Assembly: GCF_012290005.1 (NCBI RefSeq)
Contig: NZ_JAAXMS010000008.1
Location: 124,001 to 188,000, forward strand
Direction of reading: 5' to 3'
Source: Crateriforma spongiae
GTDB taxonomy: Bacteria; Planctomycetota; Planctomycetia; Pirellulales; Pirellulaceae
Length of the DNA stretch: 64,000 bases
Shown here: one piece after another, positions 45,151 to 55,100 of the stretch
Layout of the letters: every line of letters begins with the position of its first letter
How positions within the stretch are numbered: position 1 is the stretch's first letter
Notes under the pieces: model-generated
Told to the model about the DNA's origin: nothing
The model's database searches: none
What the model saw: only the letters and a program-made list of their open reading frames with translations
Program-made: the position numbers and the translations under genes

Positions 45151-46635
45151 TCAGGCGATGATCTGATGGATCGGTTCGACCGGTTCGACGCCAACCAGTT
45201 TCTGGTCCAACCCGCCGTAGAAATACGCCAGGTGATTCGGATCCAGCCCCATCAGATGCAAGATGGTCGCGTGCAGGTTTTTGACATGCAACGTGTTTTC
45301 AACCGCCCGGCTTCCCAGTTCATCGGTCGTCCCAAAACTGACACCACCGCGAATACCACCGCCGGCCATCCACATGGTAAAGCCGTAACTGTTGTGATCG
45401 CGGCCGCTGCCCTTGGCGTATTCCGCCGTCGGCTGACGACCGAATTCACCACCCCAAACGACCAACGTCTCATCCAATAGCCCGGTGCGTTTCAAATCCG
45501 CCAACAGCGCGGCGATGGGCTGGTCGGTTCGACCGGCGTGGTAGTTGTGGTTCTTTTCCAAATCACCGTGCGCGTCCCAGTTGTCGTCGTTGTGTGACCC
45601 ACCGCTGTAAAGCTGCACGAACCGTACGCCACGCTGGACCAATCGACGCGCCAGCAAACACCGGCGTCCGAAATCCGCCGTCTGGGGACGGTCCACCCCG
45701 TACATCGCCAACGTCTGTTTCGACTCGTTCGACAAATCCACCGACTCCGGTGCACTCGTTTGCATGTGATAGGCCAATTCATAGCTGGCGATTCGCGATG
45801 CCAGCGCATGGTCGTCCGGTCGTTGCAATTGGTGACGACGATTGGCTTGCTGGATCGAATCGATCAATTCACGTTGGACACCACTGGGCAGATCCGCCGG
45901 GGGTGCCAGGTTCAAAATGGGCGCCCCTTCGCTACGGAAAACCGTCCCCTGATACGTCGCCGGCATGAACCCGCTGGACCAGTTCTTCGCACCGCTGATC
46001 GGTCCACCGGTCGGGTCCAACATTACGACAAAGCCGGGCAAATTCTCATTCTCGCTGCCCAATCCATAGGTCAGCCACGAACCCAGTGCGGGGCTGCCCG
46101 AAAGGATCCGTCCACTGTTCATCATCAACATGGCCGATCCGTGAATCGGAGAATCGGCCGTCATCGAATGCAAGAACGCAATGTCGTCGACGTGTTTGGC
46201 GACATTGGGAAACAGCGAACTGACCCATTTGCCACACTGGCCGTGTTGCTGAAACTTCCAGCGTGGTTCGACGATCCGGCCACCGGACTTGTGCCCACCG
46301 CGGCCAAAAGTTTTCACCTCCACGGTTTTGCCATCCATCCCGACCATGTCCGGTTTGTAGTCGAACGTGTCGATATGGCTGGGCCCGCCGTACATGAACA
46401 GAAAAATGACCGACTTGGCTTTCGGCGCGAACGCCGGCGGTTTGGGTGCCAACGGGTTTTGGTAGTTGGTTTCCGCGGCCTGTGCCGATTGGCCGAAAAA
46501 GCCGTCCCGTCCCAGCATGGCTGACAAGGCTGTGGCACCGAAACCGGCGCCCGATTGCCACACGAATTCACGTCGCGTCCGGCGGCAAAAAGCGGCTCGT
46601 CGTGATTTGTTATGGAATGATTCTTGGCTGGTCAC
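45151..46635 (-). CDS. DUF1501 protein with Tat-type signal
   Basis: A 494-residue exported protein. The N-terminus has CRRTRREFVWQSGAGFGATAL, a twin-arginine-like signal. The rest is the DUF1501 family, an alkaline-phosphatase/sulfatase-like fold: FLFMYGGPSHIDTFDYKPDM and the C-terminal VWGGEFGRQPTAEYAKGSGRDHNSYGFTMW. The family is very abundant in planctomycetes; its reaction is unknown. It starts 12 bases after the DUF1549/DUF1553 cytochrome gene, the usual pairing in this phylum, and is likely co-transcribed. Confidence 0.92.
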   Translation of the reverse strand: MTSQESFHNKSRRAAFCRRTRREFVWQSGAGFGATALSAMLGRDGFFGQSAQAAETNYQNPLAPKPPAFAPKAKSVIFLFMYGGPSHIDTFDYKPDMVGMDGKTVEVKTFGRGGHKSGGRIVEPRWKFQQHGQCGKWVSSLFPNVAKHVDDIAFLHSMTADSPIHGSAMLMMNSGRILSGSPALGSWLTYGLGSENENLPGFVVMLDPTGGPISGAKNWSSGFMPATYQGTVFRSEGAPILNLAPPADLPSGVQRELIDSIQQANRRHQLQRPDDHALASRIASYELAYHMQTSAPESVDLSNESKQTLAMYGVDRPQTADFGRRCLLARRLVQRGVRFVQLYSGGSHNDDNWDAHGDLEKNHNYHAGRTDQPIAALLADLKRTGLLDETLVVWGGEFGRQPTAEYAKGSGRDHNSYGFTMWMAGGGIRGGVSFGTTDELGSRAVENTLHVKNLHATILHLMGLDPNHLAYFYGGLDQKLVGVEPVEPIHQIIA

Positions 46636-46647
46636 AACGTGATTCCT

Positions 46648-49137
46648 TTAATCGACAAACAGGAATTCGTTCCAGTTCATCACGGACAAACAATAAAGTT
46701 CGACGGCTCGTTCTCGCGGGACTTCAAATTCGTTGACAAGCCGTTGCATCAGGTGTCGCCCGGCGGCAATTTCTTCTTGCGATGGATCGCGCCCCAAAAC
46801 CCGGCGGACACAGCGATTCACCAACTGGGAATCGTCAATGTGGTTGGCATCAATCCGCTTTGCCAAGCGAGCGGCCTGTTGGTGGGCGAAATCACCATTC
46901 AACAATGCGAGGGCCTGTCCGGGCTGCAACGTCATGAATCGAGCTTCGCAACTGCGATCCGGATCGGGGAAATCGAACACCGTCATCATCGGTGTCAATA
47001 AGGATCGTTTGACGTGGATGTAGATGCTGCGTCGATTCTGGTCGACCGTATCAGAATCACCCCAACCTTCGCCCGGTCGCGATTGGCCCTGCATGACTTC
47101 CTGGCTCAGGGTGGGGTACATGCTGGGCCCATAGACCTGATCATTCAACGATCCGTTGACTTTCAACATGCTGTCACGAATCTCTTCGGCGCTTAACCGA
47201 CGTCGATCGAATCGCCAAAACAAATCGTTGGCAGGATCAACTTGCATGGAATCAGGACGCGAATCGGATGACCGGCGATAGGCGTCACTGGTGACGATCA
47301 GCCGATGCATCGACTTGAAACGCCAGCCGCCATCGACGAATCGATTGGCCAACCAATCCAACAGTGCCGGATGCGTCGGCGGCGTTCCCAATTGGCCAAA
47401 GTTGTTCGTGCTACGGACAATGCCTCGACCAAAATGATGCTGCCAGATTCGGTTGGCGATCACCCGCGATGCTAAGCGGTTTTCTGGGTCAACGATCCAA
47501 TTTGCCAGTGCCAATCGACGCCCCGACGAATCCGATCGACTGGTCGATGCCGGCATCGCGGTGACGTTGGAATCGAATAGCTCGGGAAAGGCGATGTCGA
47601 CTTCGTCCGTCGGTGAATGAGGACTTCCGCGAAACAGCACGAACGTTTCCCGAGGCGGATCGGCCAAACGGGCCAAGCCCAAAACGCTTTGGCGTGCGGG
47701 CAGATCCCGCCGACGTTTTCGCACGTCGCGCAGTTCAGCCCGCAGGGATTCGTACCGCCGCCAGTCATCATCAGACAGATGGCCACGCAAATGCTTTTCC
47801 AACACCGCTTCGCGGTCCGCTTTGCGACCCTCCGTCGCTCGTTGATTTTCAGCCGACATCGACGCAATTCCGCGTTGTTCGATCTCGGTCAATTGTTTTT
47901 CCAAATCCGTCGTCTGACGATCCAGGTCGGCATACTGTTGTTGCAAACTTTCGTTGGACACATCGATTTGGTTGTTTCCCGTCTGGTCGCGACGCACTCC
48001 ATAAGTCGTCACGTCGCCGAAAAACGCCAGAAAGCTGTAATAATCTGACTGCGGAATCGGATCGATTTTGTGATCGTGGCATCGGGCACAATTGATCGTC
48101 AGCCCCAGAAAGGCTTGGCCAACCGTGGTGACCAAGTCATCCATTTCATCGTAAAACGCCTGCTCGGGATCGGCCGGTTCGTCGTCCCAAATCCCCAGTC
48201 GATAAAAACCAGTCGCGGTTAGCGTTTCAGTGGTCACATCGGACAATTCATCGCCGGCCAATTGTTCAATGACAAACTGGTCGTAAGGCTTGTCCTGGTT
48301 GAACGACCGAATGACATAGTCGCGGTACTTCCACGCGTTGGGTTTCGGATTGTCTCGTTCAAATGAGTTCGTTTCCGCGTAGCGAACCAGATCTAACCAG
48401 TGCCGGCCCCAACGTTCGCCGTAGTGAGGCGATCGCAAAAGTCGATCGACCAACTGTTCGTACGCCCGTGGATCTGGATCATCGACGAAACGCTTGATCT
48501 GGCGTGCGGTGGGCGGGATTCCGATCAAGTCGTAATACAATCGCCGAATCAACGTCGGCCGATCCGCAGGGCCGTTGGGGGTCAATCCACGCTGTTGCAA
48601 CCTTTGCATCACAAACGCGTCGATCGGATGACTTATCTCCGGGTGCCCAGGAACGGCAGGAATCTCCGGTGCACTGATTGGTTCGAATGCCCAGTGATTT
48701 TTCCAAGGGGCACCTTGGTCAATCCAACGCCGCAAGATTTCGATGTCGGCGGCAGAAACACGATCGCCCTCGGGCGGCATCGGGTCGACCCACGATTCTT
48801 CATCTGCGGTGATGCGTTCGATTAGATGGCTGGCATCCGCATCACCCGGAACGATTGCGATCTCGCCGCTGTCGGTTTCGGCCAAAGCGCCGTCGCGGTC
48901 GGTCAAACGCAGACCACCCTCCGCTTCGTCCGGTCCGTGGCAGGCATAGCAATGCTTGGCCAAGATCGGCTGGACTTCGCGGGCAAAGTCCAACGCGGTG
49001 TCGTCCGTCGTCCGCTTGTCGTTGGCCGATTCGGCCACGACCGTTGACGCGATCAGGAACAAGCCAATCCCGCAGTAAAGGCGAATCGCTTGGCCAACAG
49101 CGCAGCGGACAACCGGGCGAAAAACAACTGAAAACAT
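46648..49137 (-). CDS. Planctomycete cytochrome c/DUF1549/DUF1553 protein
   Basis: A protein of 829 residues from ATG 49137, followed by a signal segment (VRCAVGQAIRLYCGIGLFLIASTVVA). An N-terminal PSCyt1 haem domain has CYACHGPDEAEGGLRL; then DUF1549 (PSCyt2) with WGRHWLDLVRYAETNSFERD and LGLTINCARCHDHKIDPIPQ (a second CxxCH), and C-terminal DUF1553 (PSD1) with LANWIVDPENRLASRVIANR and FWRFDRRRLSAEEIRDS. A coiled region lies between about residues 400 and 490. It is exported and predicted to bind haem; its reaction and partner chemistry are unknown. It forms a two-gene unit with the DUF1501 gene 12 bases downstream. Confidence 0.94.
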   Translation of the reverse strand: MFSVVFRPVVRCAVGQAIRLYCGIGLFLIASTVVAESANDKRTTDDTALDFAREVQPILAKHCYACHGPDEAEGGLRLTDRDGALAETDSGEIAIVPGDADASHLIERITADEESWVDPMPPEGDRVSAADIEILRRWIDQGAPWKNHWAFEPISAPEIPAVPGHPEISHPIDAFVMQRLQQRGLTPNGPADRPTLIRRLYYDLIGIPPTARQIKRFVDDPDPRAYEQLVDRLLRSPHYGERWGRHWLDLVRYAETNSFERDNPKPNAWKYRDYVIRSFNQDKPYDQFVIEQLAGDELSDVTTETLTATGFYRLGIWDDEPADPEQAFYDEMDDLVTTVGQAFLGLTINCARCHDHKIDPIPQSDYYSFLAFFGDVTTYGVRRDQTGNNQIDVSNESLQQQYADLDRQTTDLEKQLTEIEQRGIASMSAENQRATEGRKADREAVLEKHLRGHLSDDDWRRYESLRAELRDVRKRRRDLPARQSVLGLARLADPPRETFVLFRGSPHSPTDEVDIAFPELFDSNVTAMPASTSRSDSSGRRLALANWIVDPENRLASRVIANRIWQHHFGRGIVRSTNNFGQLGTPPTHPALLDWLANRFVDGGWRFKSMHRLIVTSDAYRRSSDSRPDSMQVDPANDLFWRFDRRRLSAEEIRDSMLKVNGSLNDQVYGPSMYPTLSQEVMQGQSRPGEGWGDSDTVDQNRRSIYIHVKRSLLTPMMTVFDFPDPDRSCEARFMTLQPGQALALLNGDFAHQQAARLAKRIDANHIDDSQLVNRCVRRVLGRDPSQEEIAAGRHLMQRLVNEFEVPRERAVELYCLSVMNWNEFLFVD

Positions 49138-49307
49138 GCGTTGGTAAGTTCGGTAGGATCGGGGTGACCAGATCAGGGCGTCCAACGTCGACCCGATGGG
49201 CCGGATGAAACAGGGCGGGGTAGGGCGGACGGGACAAGCCGTTCGCGTGCACGCTGGACGAATCCCTGAACGGTCGGCGGGAAATCAACCGTGATTCGAC
49301 GGCGGGA

Positions 49308-49769
49308 TCAGTGAGTGTGCTCGAAATCGGGTTCTTTGCCTTCGTATGCACGATAGAAGTCGAAGATCGACTTTTCCAAGGCTTTCGCCGTGGCGGGGTC
49401 GGCGGACTGTTTCGCCTTCATCGCGGCGATCATCACCGCGTGGGCGGCCATCAGCTTTTTCCCATAGCCGTCGCCGTCGGGCTTGATCCGCTGGGCCATG
49501 AAATAGGCGGCGATGGTTTCCTGAATCCGTGTGGCATGCTGTTCCTTGGTCAGCGTCCAACGACCCATCTGATTGATTGCCTGGGCGTTGATGTCTCCCG
49601 AGCTTAGCTCGTTCAATTGCAACTGAGCTTTGCTGATGGTGTGCTCGTCTTCCAACATTTGCTCGAACCGCATCTGGTCGCCATAAATTCCACACGGCAC
49701 TTGGCAATGGGCCGATGCGATCGAGGCAAACACGAATAGCGTCAACGAAGCGGCGATAGTTCGGATCAT
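49308..49769 (-). CDS. sodN: Exported nickel superoxide dismutase
   Basis: Converts superoxide to oxygen and peroxide. A 153-residue precursor: residues 1-20 (MIRTIAASLTLFVFASIASA) form a Sec signal, and cleavage after ASA would expose HCQVPCGIYGD, the nickel hook, with the metal bound by His1 (amine and side chain), Cys2 and Cys6. The rest is the four-helix bundle (FEQMLEDEHTISKAQLQLNEL onward). Known SodN enzymes need a protease to free the N-terminal His; here the signal peptidase may do it, placing the enzyme outside the cytoplasm. The gene is divergent from the DUF374 gene. Confidence 0.94.
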   Translation of the reverse strand: MIRTIAASLTLFVFASIASAHCQVPCGIYGDQMRFEQMLEDEHTISKAQLQLNELSSGDINAQAINQMGRWTLTKEQHATRIQETIAAYFMAQRIKPDGDGYGKKLMAAHAVMIAAMKAKQSADPATAKALEKSIFDFYRAYEGKEPDFEHTH

Positions 49770-50083
49770 GGTGTGTTCTTCCCGTAGCTGGGTGGTCGGA
49801 GAGGTAAAGAATGTCGCAGGACCATCGCAGTATAGGCGTCTTTTCCGGCTGAATCACGCAAATGACGGGTTTTCAGGCGAATGTTAAGTGTTGTTACCAG
49901 TTCGGTTCGGCGCGTTCGCGACGGGGAATTTTTGGCGATCAAGTCCACACCCGCCGCCGACCGGAAAATCGACGTTTACCCTCATGAAAGATCCTGGTAT
50001 TCCCGGTCCAGTGCGGGCGTCCGATTTCGGTCCAGGCCCGCGATTGACAGTGTTCTGGTCGGTCCGGTTTTGAATTCGTCCCA
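49770..50083. other. Intergenic region between divergent sodN and DUF374 genes
   Basis: A 314-base stretch that should hold promoters for both genes. No metal-responsive operator is recognised by eye and short frames match nothing. Confidence 0.5.
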
Positions 50084-50800
50084 ATGAAACGTCTGGTCGC
50101 TTGGCTGTTCGGTATTGCGATGTTGACGGTGCGCCAAACGTGCCGACGGCGATATCACAACGATCCGCGGCACATGTTGCGACGACGGGGCATTCCCCTG
50201 ACTTATGCCCTTTTGCATTGCCATCAAATGGCTTGCATCTGTTCGGTCGAACCAGGCGTCGCGGCCATGGCATCGCGATCATCGGACGGCGATTTGGTCG
50301 TCCCCGCCCTACGCCGGTGTGGTGTGACGCCCATTCGGGGCAGCAGCGGCCAGGGCAACAAGGGCGGCGCGGCCGCATTGCAGCAAGCCATTCGGCACGT
50401 CCGTAACCACGGCCCCGCTGCGATCACGATCGATGGTCCCCAGGGTCCGCGTGGAAAGGCCCAGCCGGGAATCGCCCTGCTGGCTCGCAAGGCCAAGGCG
50501 GTCATCATCCCCGTGTGCGCCGTGCCCAGCCGCCGTTGGGTGTTCAAGGATTCGTGGGATCGTATCCAGATCCCCATGCCGTTTTGCACGATCGACATCT
50601 ACGCCGGCGAACCGATCGATCCGTCCGACGGTCTATCGGCACGCGAAATCATTCAACAGGTCGAAGCACAACTGCTGGATCTGGAACAGCGTTTCGATCC
50701 CAAAGAAGCACGGTTTCATCACGCCGTACTGAGCGAAACGGATTCGGGTTCGTCCGTCGCGGTCGATACCGACACCACCGCGAAAGCCGTCGCCGCCTGA
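50084..50800 (+). CDS. DUF374 lysophospholipid acyltransferase-like protein
   Basis: A 238-residue protein from ATG 50084, with a hydrophobic N-terminal segment (WLFGIAMLTVRQTC). It has LLHCHQMA near residue 45, GGAAALQQAIRHVRNHGPAAITIDGPQGPRG (about 92-125) and LARKAKAVIIPV, the marks of DUF374. This family belongs to the LPLAT acyltransferase fold and is thought to act on lipid A-like or other lipids. The classical HxxxxD motif is not clear, so the reaction is unproven. The next gene begins 157 bases later. Confidence 0.85.
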   Translation: MKRLVAWLFGIAMLTVRQTCRRRYHNDPRHMLRRRGIPLTYALLHCHQMACICSVEPGVAAMASRSSDGDLVVPALRRCGVTPIRGSSGQGNKGGAAALQQAIRHVRNHGPAAITIDGPQGPRGKAQPGIALLARKAKAVIIPVCAVPSRRWVFKDSWDRIQIPMPFCTIDIYAGEPIDPSDGLSAREIIQQVEAQLLDLEQRFDPKEARFHHAVLSETDSGSSVAVDTDTTAKAVAA

Positions 50801-50957
50801 ACGCCGATCGGTCGACGCACAAGGGAAATTCTCGTCGTGACGGCCCAGGGTGACCTAGGGTTGCAAGGAGTTGCGTCGCGAACGCCGCATGCTTGCGGAG
50901 GGTTCCGTTTGCAACGATTGCTCAGATTCGTCCGTCCGGTTTTACCCTCCACATCTC

Positions 50958-52019
50958 ATGTTGCGCGTCATCCTTGTGTTATTGATCTGGGTCTCCAGTC
51001 TGGCCGTTGCCGACGCTGCCGGCCCCGCCGCCCGAACATCCGATGCATCGTCGGGCGGATCATCTCGGGGTGATTTTGATTTGCTGCTGCACGCGCGTCC
51101 CGCCGATCCGGCCCACGTGTTGGGCAACGATGCCTGTGTGAAATGCCATGCGAACGAAATCAGCGTCTGGAAGAAAACACCCCACGCGACGACCTTTGAC
51201 GAACTGCACCGCCGTCCCGAGGCACGTCAGATCGCCCGCAACTTGAAACTGCGCAGCATCAAACACGATGGACGTTGCGTCGCCTGTCACTACACCCAAC
51301 AACAAACCGACCAAGGGTCTTTGGCGGCCATTGCCGGGGTGTCCTGTGAATCCTGCCACGCGGCTGCGAAACAATGGCTGGAAATCCATCACGATTACGG
51401 CAGCCCCGAAACGACGCGGCAAAGCGAATCACCCGCTCATCGCGCCGAGCGACTGCGCCGCAGCATCGCCGCAGGAATGCGGAATCCGGACAACGTCTAT
51501 TTGGTCGCCCAAAGTTGTTACCGCTGTCATACCACTGCCGACGAAGAACTGGTCAACGTCGGCGGCCATTCCGCCGGCAGCGATGACTTTGAATTTGTTG
51601 CATGGAGCCAGGGAAGCATCCGTCACAACTTTGTTCGATCCGACGGTGCACATAACCAAACGAGCGACGTGAAACGATTGCGAGTCATGTTCGTCGCGGG
51701 CATATTGGCCGATCTGGAAGCCAGTTTGACGGCGACGGCCCAGGCGACCCAGAAAGCCAAATACGGAATCACCGCGGCCGGTCGAACGGCCCGTGCGGCC
51801 AAACGTCTTCGCAGTGTCAGCGAAAAAATCGACGACCCGTATGTCGCTGCCAGCCTGAAAGTCTTCGATGGCGTTCAATTGAAACTGAACAACCGTGAAT
51901 CTCTGAACAATGCGGCGCAAACCATTGCAAAGCTTGGATATTTGTTCGCGGCAAAGAACGATGGATCCTCGCTTTCGCCGTTGGACCCCTTCATTCCACC
52001 ACCCGAAACCTGGAAGTAG
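50958..52019 (+). CDS. Exported four-haem cytochrome c
   Basis: A protein of 353 residues from ATG 50958, the start of a signal peptide (MLRVILVLLIWVSSLAVADA). Four CxxCH haem sites are seen in order: CVKCH, CVACH, CESCH and CYRCH, within about 160 residues. The first domain resembles cytochrome c554-type multihaem proteins (LGNDACVKCHANEISVWKKTPHATTFDEL). A long helical C-terminal part follows. It should carry electrons in the periplasm; its partner is not in view. It sits between the DUF374 and secretin-like genes. Confidence 0.88.
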   Translation: MLRVILVLLIWVSSLAVADAAGPAARTSDASSGGSSRGDFDLLLHARPADPAHVLGNDACVKCHANEISVWKKTPHATTFDELHRRPEARQIARNLKLRSIKHDGRCVACHYTQQQTDQGSLAAIAGVSCESCHAAAKQWLEIHHDYGSPETTRQSESPAHRAERLRRSIAAGMRNPDNVYLVAQSCYRCHTTADEELVNVGGHSAGSDDFEFVAWSQGSIRHNFVRSDGAHNQTSDVKRLRVMFVAGILADLEASLTATAQATQKAKYGITAAGRTARAAKRLRSVSEKIDDPYVAASLKVFDGVQLKLNNRESLNNAAQTIAKLGYLFAAKNDGSSLSPLDPFIPPPETWK

Positions 52020-52144
52020 GTTCCACTGACGTTTGCGTCATTTGTTTGAACCGGCTGGTGCTGGAGGGCATACTGAGAGTCCCCCGAGTGACTCCTCTGC
52101 TTATCCCACCCGTCGTCTCAGCGAGCGCTATCGTGTTCGAACCA

Positions 52145-55100
52145 ATGACTTTCGGCGTTTGCCGAACATGCGCGCGATGCCGAACACAGACCCGACAGTT
52201 GACGGACGCGCGGCGTCTGAATTTGCATCGATGGCGAACTTCCCAGCGATGGCAACTTTCGTTGGGTGTCGGTTTCCTTTGGCTCGTCGCCGGCTCGGCT
52301 TGGGCCCAGCCCCAGGCAATCGTTCAAACTCCGTCAGGCCCCGTTGCCGTCGCCACCGCTGGGCCGGGGGCTCCCAAAGGCGCACCCAACGGACCGCCGG
52401 GGCGTCCACAACCCGGTCCACCAGGCAAAGACGCCAAGAATGCGGATGAAAAAGGGGGCGATGCATCTGCAGAAAAACCCGAAGACCCCAAAGTCATCCG
52501 TCGCGAAACCTTGGATGGCAAAGAAGCCGACCCGGAAGAGTTGAAGGTCGGGGTGGGCACCGACGGCAAGGTCGCCTTCGCGTTTCGCAACCAACCGTGG
52601 GTCGACTTGATTCAGTGGCTTGCGGAGATCTCGGAACAACCATTGGATTGGCAAGAGTTGCCGGCGGATCGAGTCAATTTGGCTTCGCCCGGACGATACA
52701 CCGTCGACCAAACACGTGACCTGTTCAATCGTCACTTGTTGGCACGCGGTTACACGCTGTTGGAATTGGACGGCGGAATCACGGTTGTCAAAACCGAAAA
52801 CATCAATCCCGGCATGGTGCGGCGCGTGGAAGAATCGGACTTGGATTCGCTTCAGCCACACACATTTGTCCGGACGTTGATGGATGTTGGTTGGCTGTCG
52901 TCTGAAAAGTTGGCCGAAGAACTGAAGCCGATGATCAGCAGCAACGGCCGCCTGACCGCGTTGACCACAACCAATCGGATCGAAGCCATGGACGCGGCGA
53001 TCAATCTGCGTCAGATCGCCGAACTGTTGCAACAGGAACGCGACGTGGCCAGCCGTGACGCATTGGCACCCGAGTTCCGTTTGGTGCATATCCCGGCCGA
53101 AGAAGCCAAACAAATGCTGGAAGAATTTTTGGGCGTCGAAAAGAAATCGTCCGCTCCGATGACTCCCCAGCAAATGCAGATGATGCAGCGGATGCAGCAA
53201 CAAAACGCCAACAAAGCGCCAACGGCAAAGAAGGAAACGGAGATCAGTATCGTTGCCAACACCCGTCAGAACAGCGTGCTGATTCGTGGACCTCGCGACA
53301 AGATCGCAACCGCCGCTGAATTTGTCCGCCGTATTGATGTTCCCAGCGATTCATTTCAAACGCTGGACGACATCAAATCGCGTGTGCAAGCCTTTCGCTT
53401 GAAATCGTTGGATGCCGAAAAGCTGATCGATATCGTCACGGAGATGAACGTCCTGCAACCCAAGACTCACATCCGGGTGGACACCGACAACTCGGCCGTC
53501 ATTGTTTCCGGTGCCGCGGTCGATCGTTTCATCGTGAAAGAGCTGATCGACCAATTGGACGGCAGTGGTCGACGCTTTGAGGTGTTGCAGTTACGTCGTC
53601 TGGCTGCCGAAGAGGTCGCCGAAAGCATCGCCTTTCTGATGGGACAGGAAGAGGAAGACGACGACGACAACCAATCGCGCCGCTATTACTACTACGGTTA
53701 TGGCGGCGGTGGCGGTGACGACAAAAAAGAAGCGGATCAATTCCGCGTCGCCCCCAACGCCCGATACAACCAAGTCTTGTTGTGGGCCAACGAAAATGAA
53801 ATGAATGAAGTCCGTTCGCTGTTGGTCAAGCTGGGTGAACTACCGCCGCCCGGTGGTAATCGCGAAACGTTCCGCGTCGTCGAAGCGGCGTCTACCCCAG
53901 AAACCTATGAATACCTTCAGCGTCTGAAGTCGCAATTCGAGCAGATGACGGGCAAAGAAATCCGACTGCCGGATGAAGAAAATTTTGCCAGCCCGATCTC
54001 CGATCCCGACGAAACATCCGATACCGATGACGGCACCGACGATGAAAATCCGGACGGCAAAGACCAGGACGAAAACGACGAAACGTCCGGCGAATCCGCG
54101 GACGATGAATCGAAGTCAAAGAACAGTGAAGACGATTCGCCCGATCCAAGCGAAGGCCAGCCCGTCGAACCGCTGGCACAGCCCGCCGCATCCAACCTGA
54201 CAACCGGCGTTTCAACGGTCCGGGGACAGCTATTGGTCACCGAAAATGAAATCGCCACCAACGACGACGGAACCACCGAACCGCCATTGACCGACACGAT
54301 CGAATCGATGGAAGACTTTGATCGCCAGTTTCGTGATCGAATCCGTCGCAGCGTGGAGGCACAAGCCGCCAAAGATGCGGAGGCCGACGAAACACCGATC
54401 GACATCATCGTCGATGACGACGGAAACTTGGTGCTTCGAAGCAATGACACCGATGCATTGGATTCGCTGGAAGAATTGATGCTGAAGATTCGCCCGCCCC
54501 AGCGTGAATATGTTGTCTTTCACCTGAAGCATGCCCGCGCCAGCATGATCACGATCGACCTGGAAGATTACTTTGCCACCGAAGAGGAAGAGGAATCCGA
54601 CGCGGATCGTTTCTATCGATATTGGTTCTACGATGACAGCAGTTCATCAAGCGACAAGCCGTCCGGATTGGCGGCCGGCAGCCGCTTGAAATTTGTCTAC
54701 AACATCGAAACCAATACTCTGGTCGTCTCCGGTGCAACACCCAGTCAACTGCGAACGATCCGCGAACTTGTCGAACTGTGGGATGTTCCCGAACCGGTCG
54801 ATGATTCGCGTGCCCGCTTTACCAAGCTGGTAAAAATTCAATACGGTCGTGCCGAAACGATCGCCCAGACTTTGAAGGACGCCTATCGGGACCTGCTGAG
54901 CGGAAACGACAAGGCGTTTAGCAATAAGAACAACGCCAAAAACGGACGCCAGGGCGAAAACCAGGAACGCAACGAAAACGGTGGCGGCGGAGGTCTGACG
55001 GATTCGCAAAGCGGTCAAGATAGCGGTGGCGGTGGGTACAGTTTCAAAGGCAAGCTGTCGTTCGGCATCGACGAAATCGGCAACACGTTGTTGATCAGTG

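Noticed and set aside
52050-52120. GAGTC/GACTC short inverted repeat before the secretin-like gene
   Set aside because: A 5-base stem with no T-run or operator context is too weak to call.
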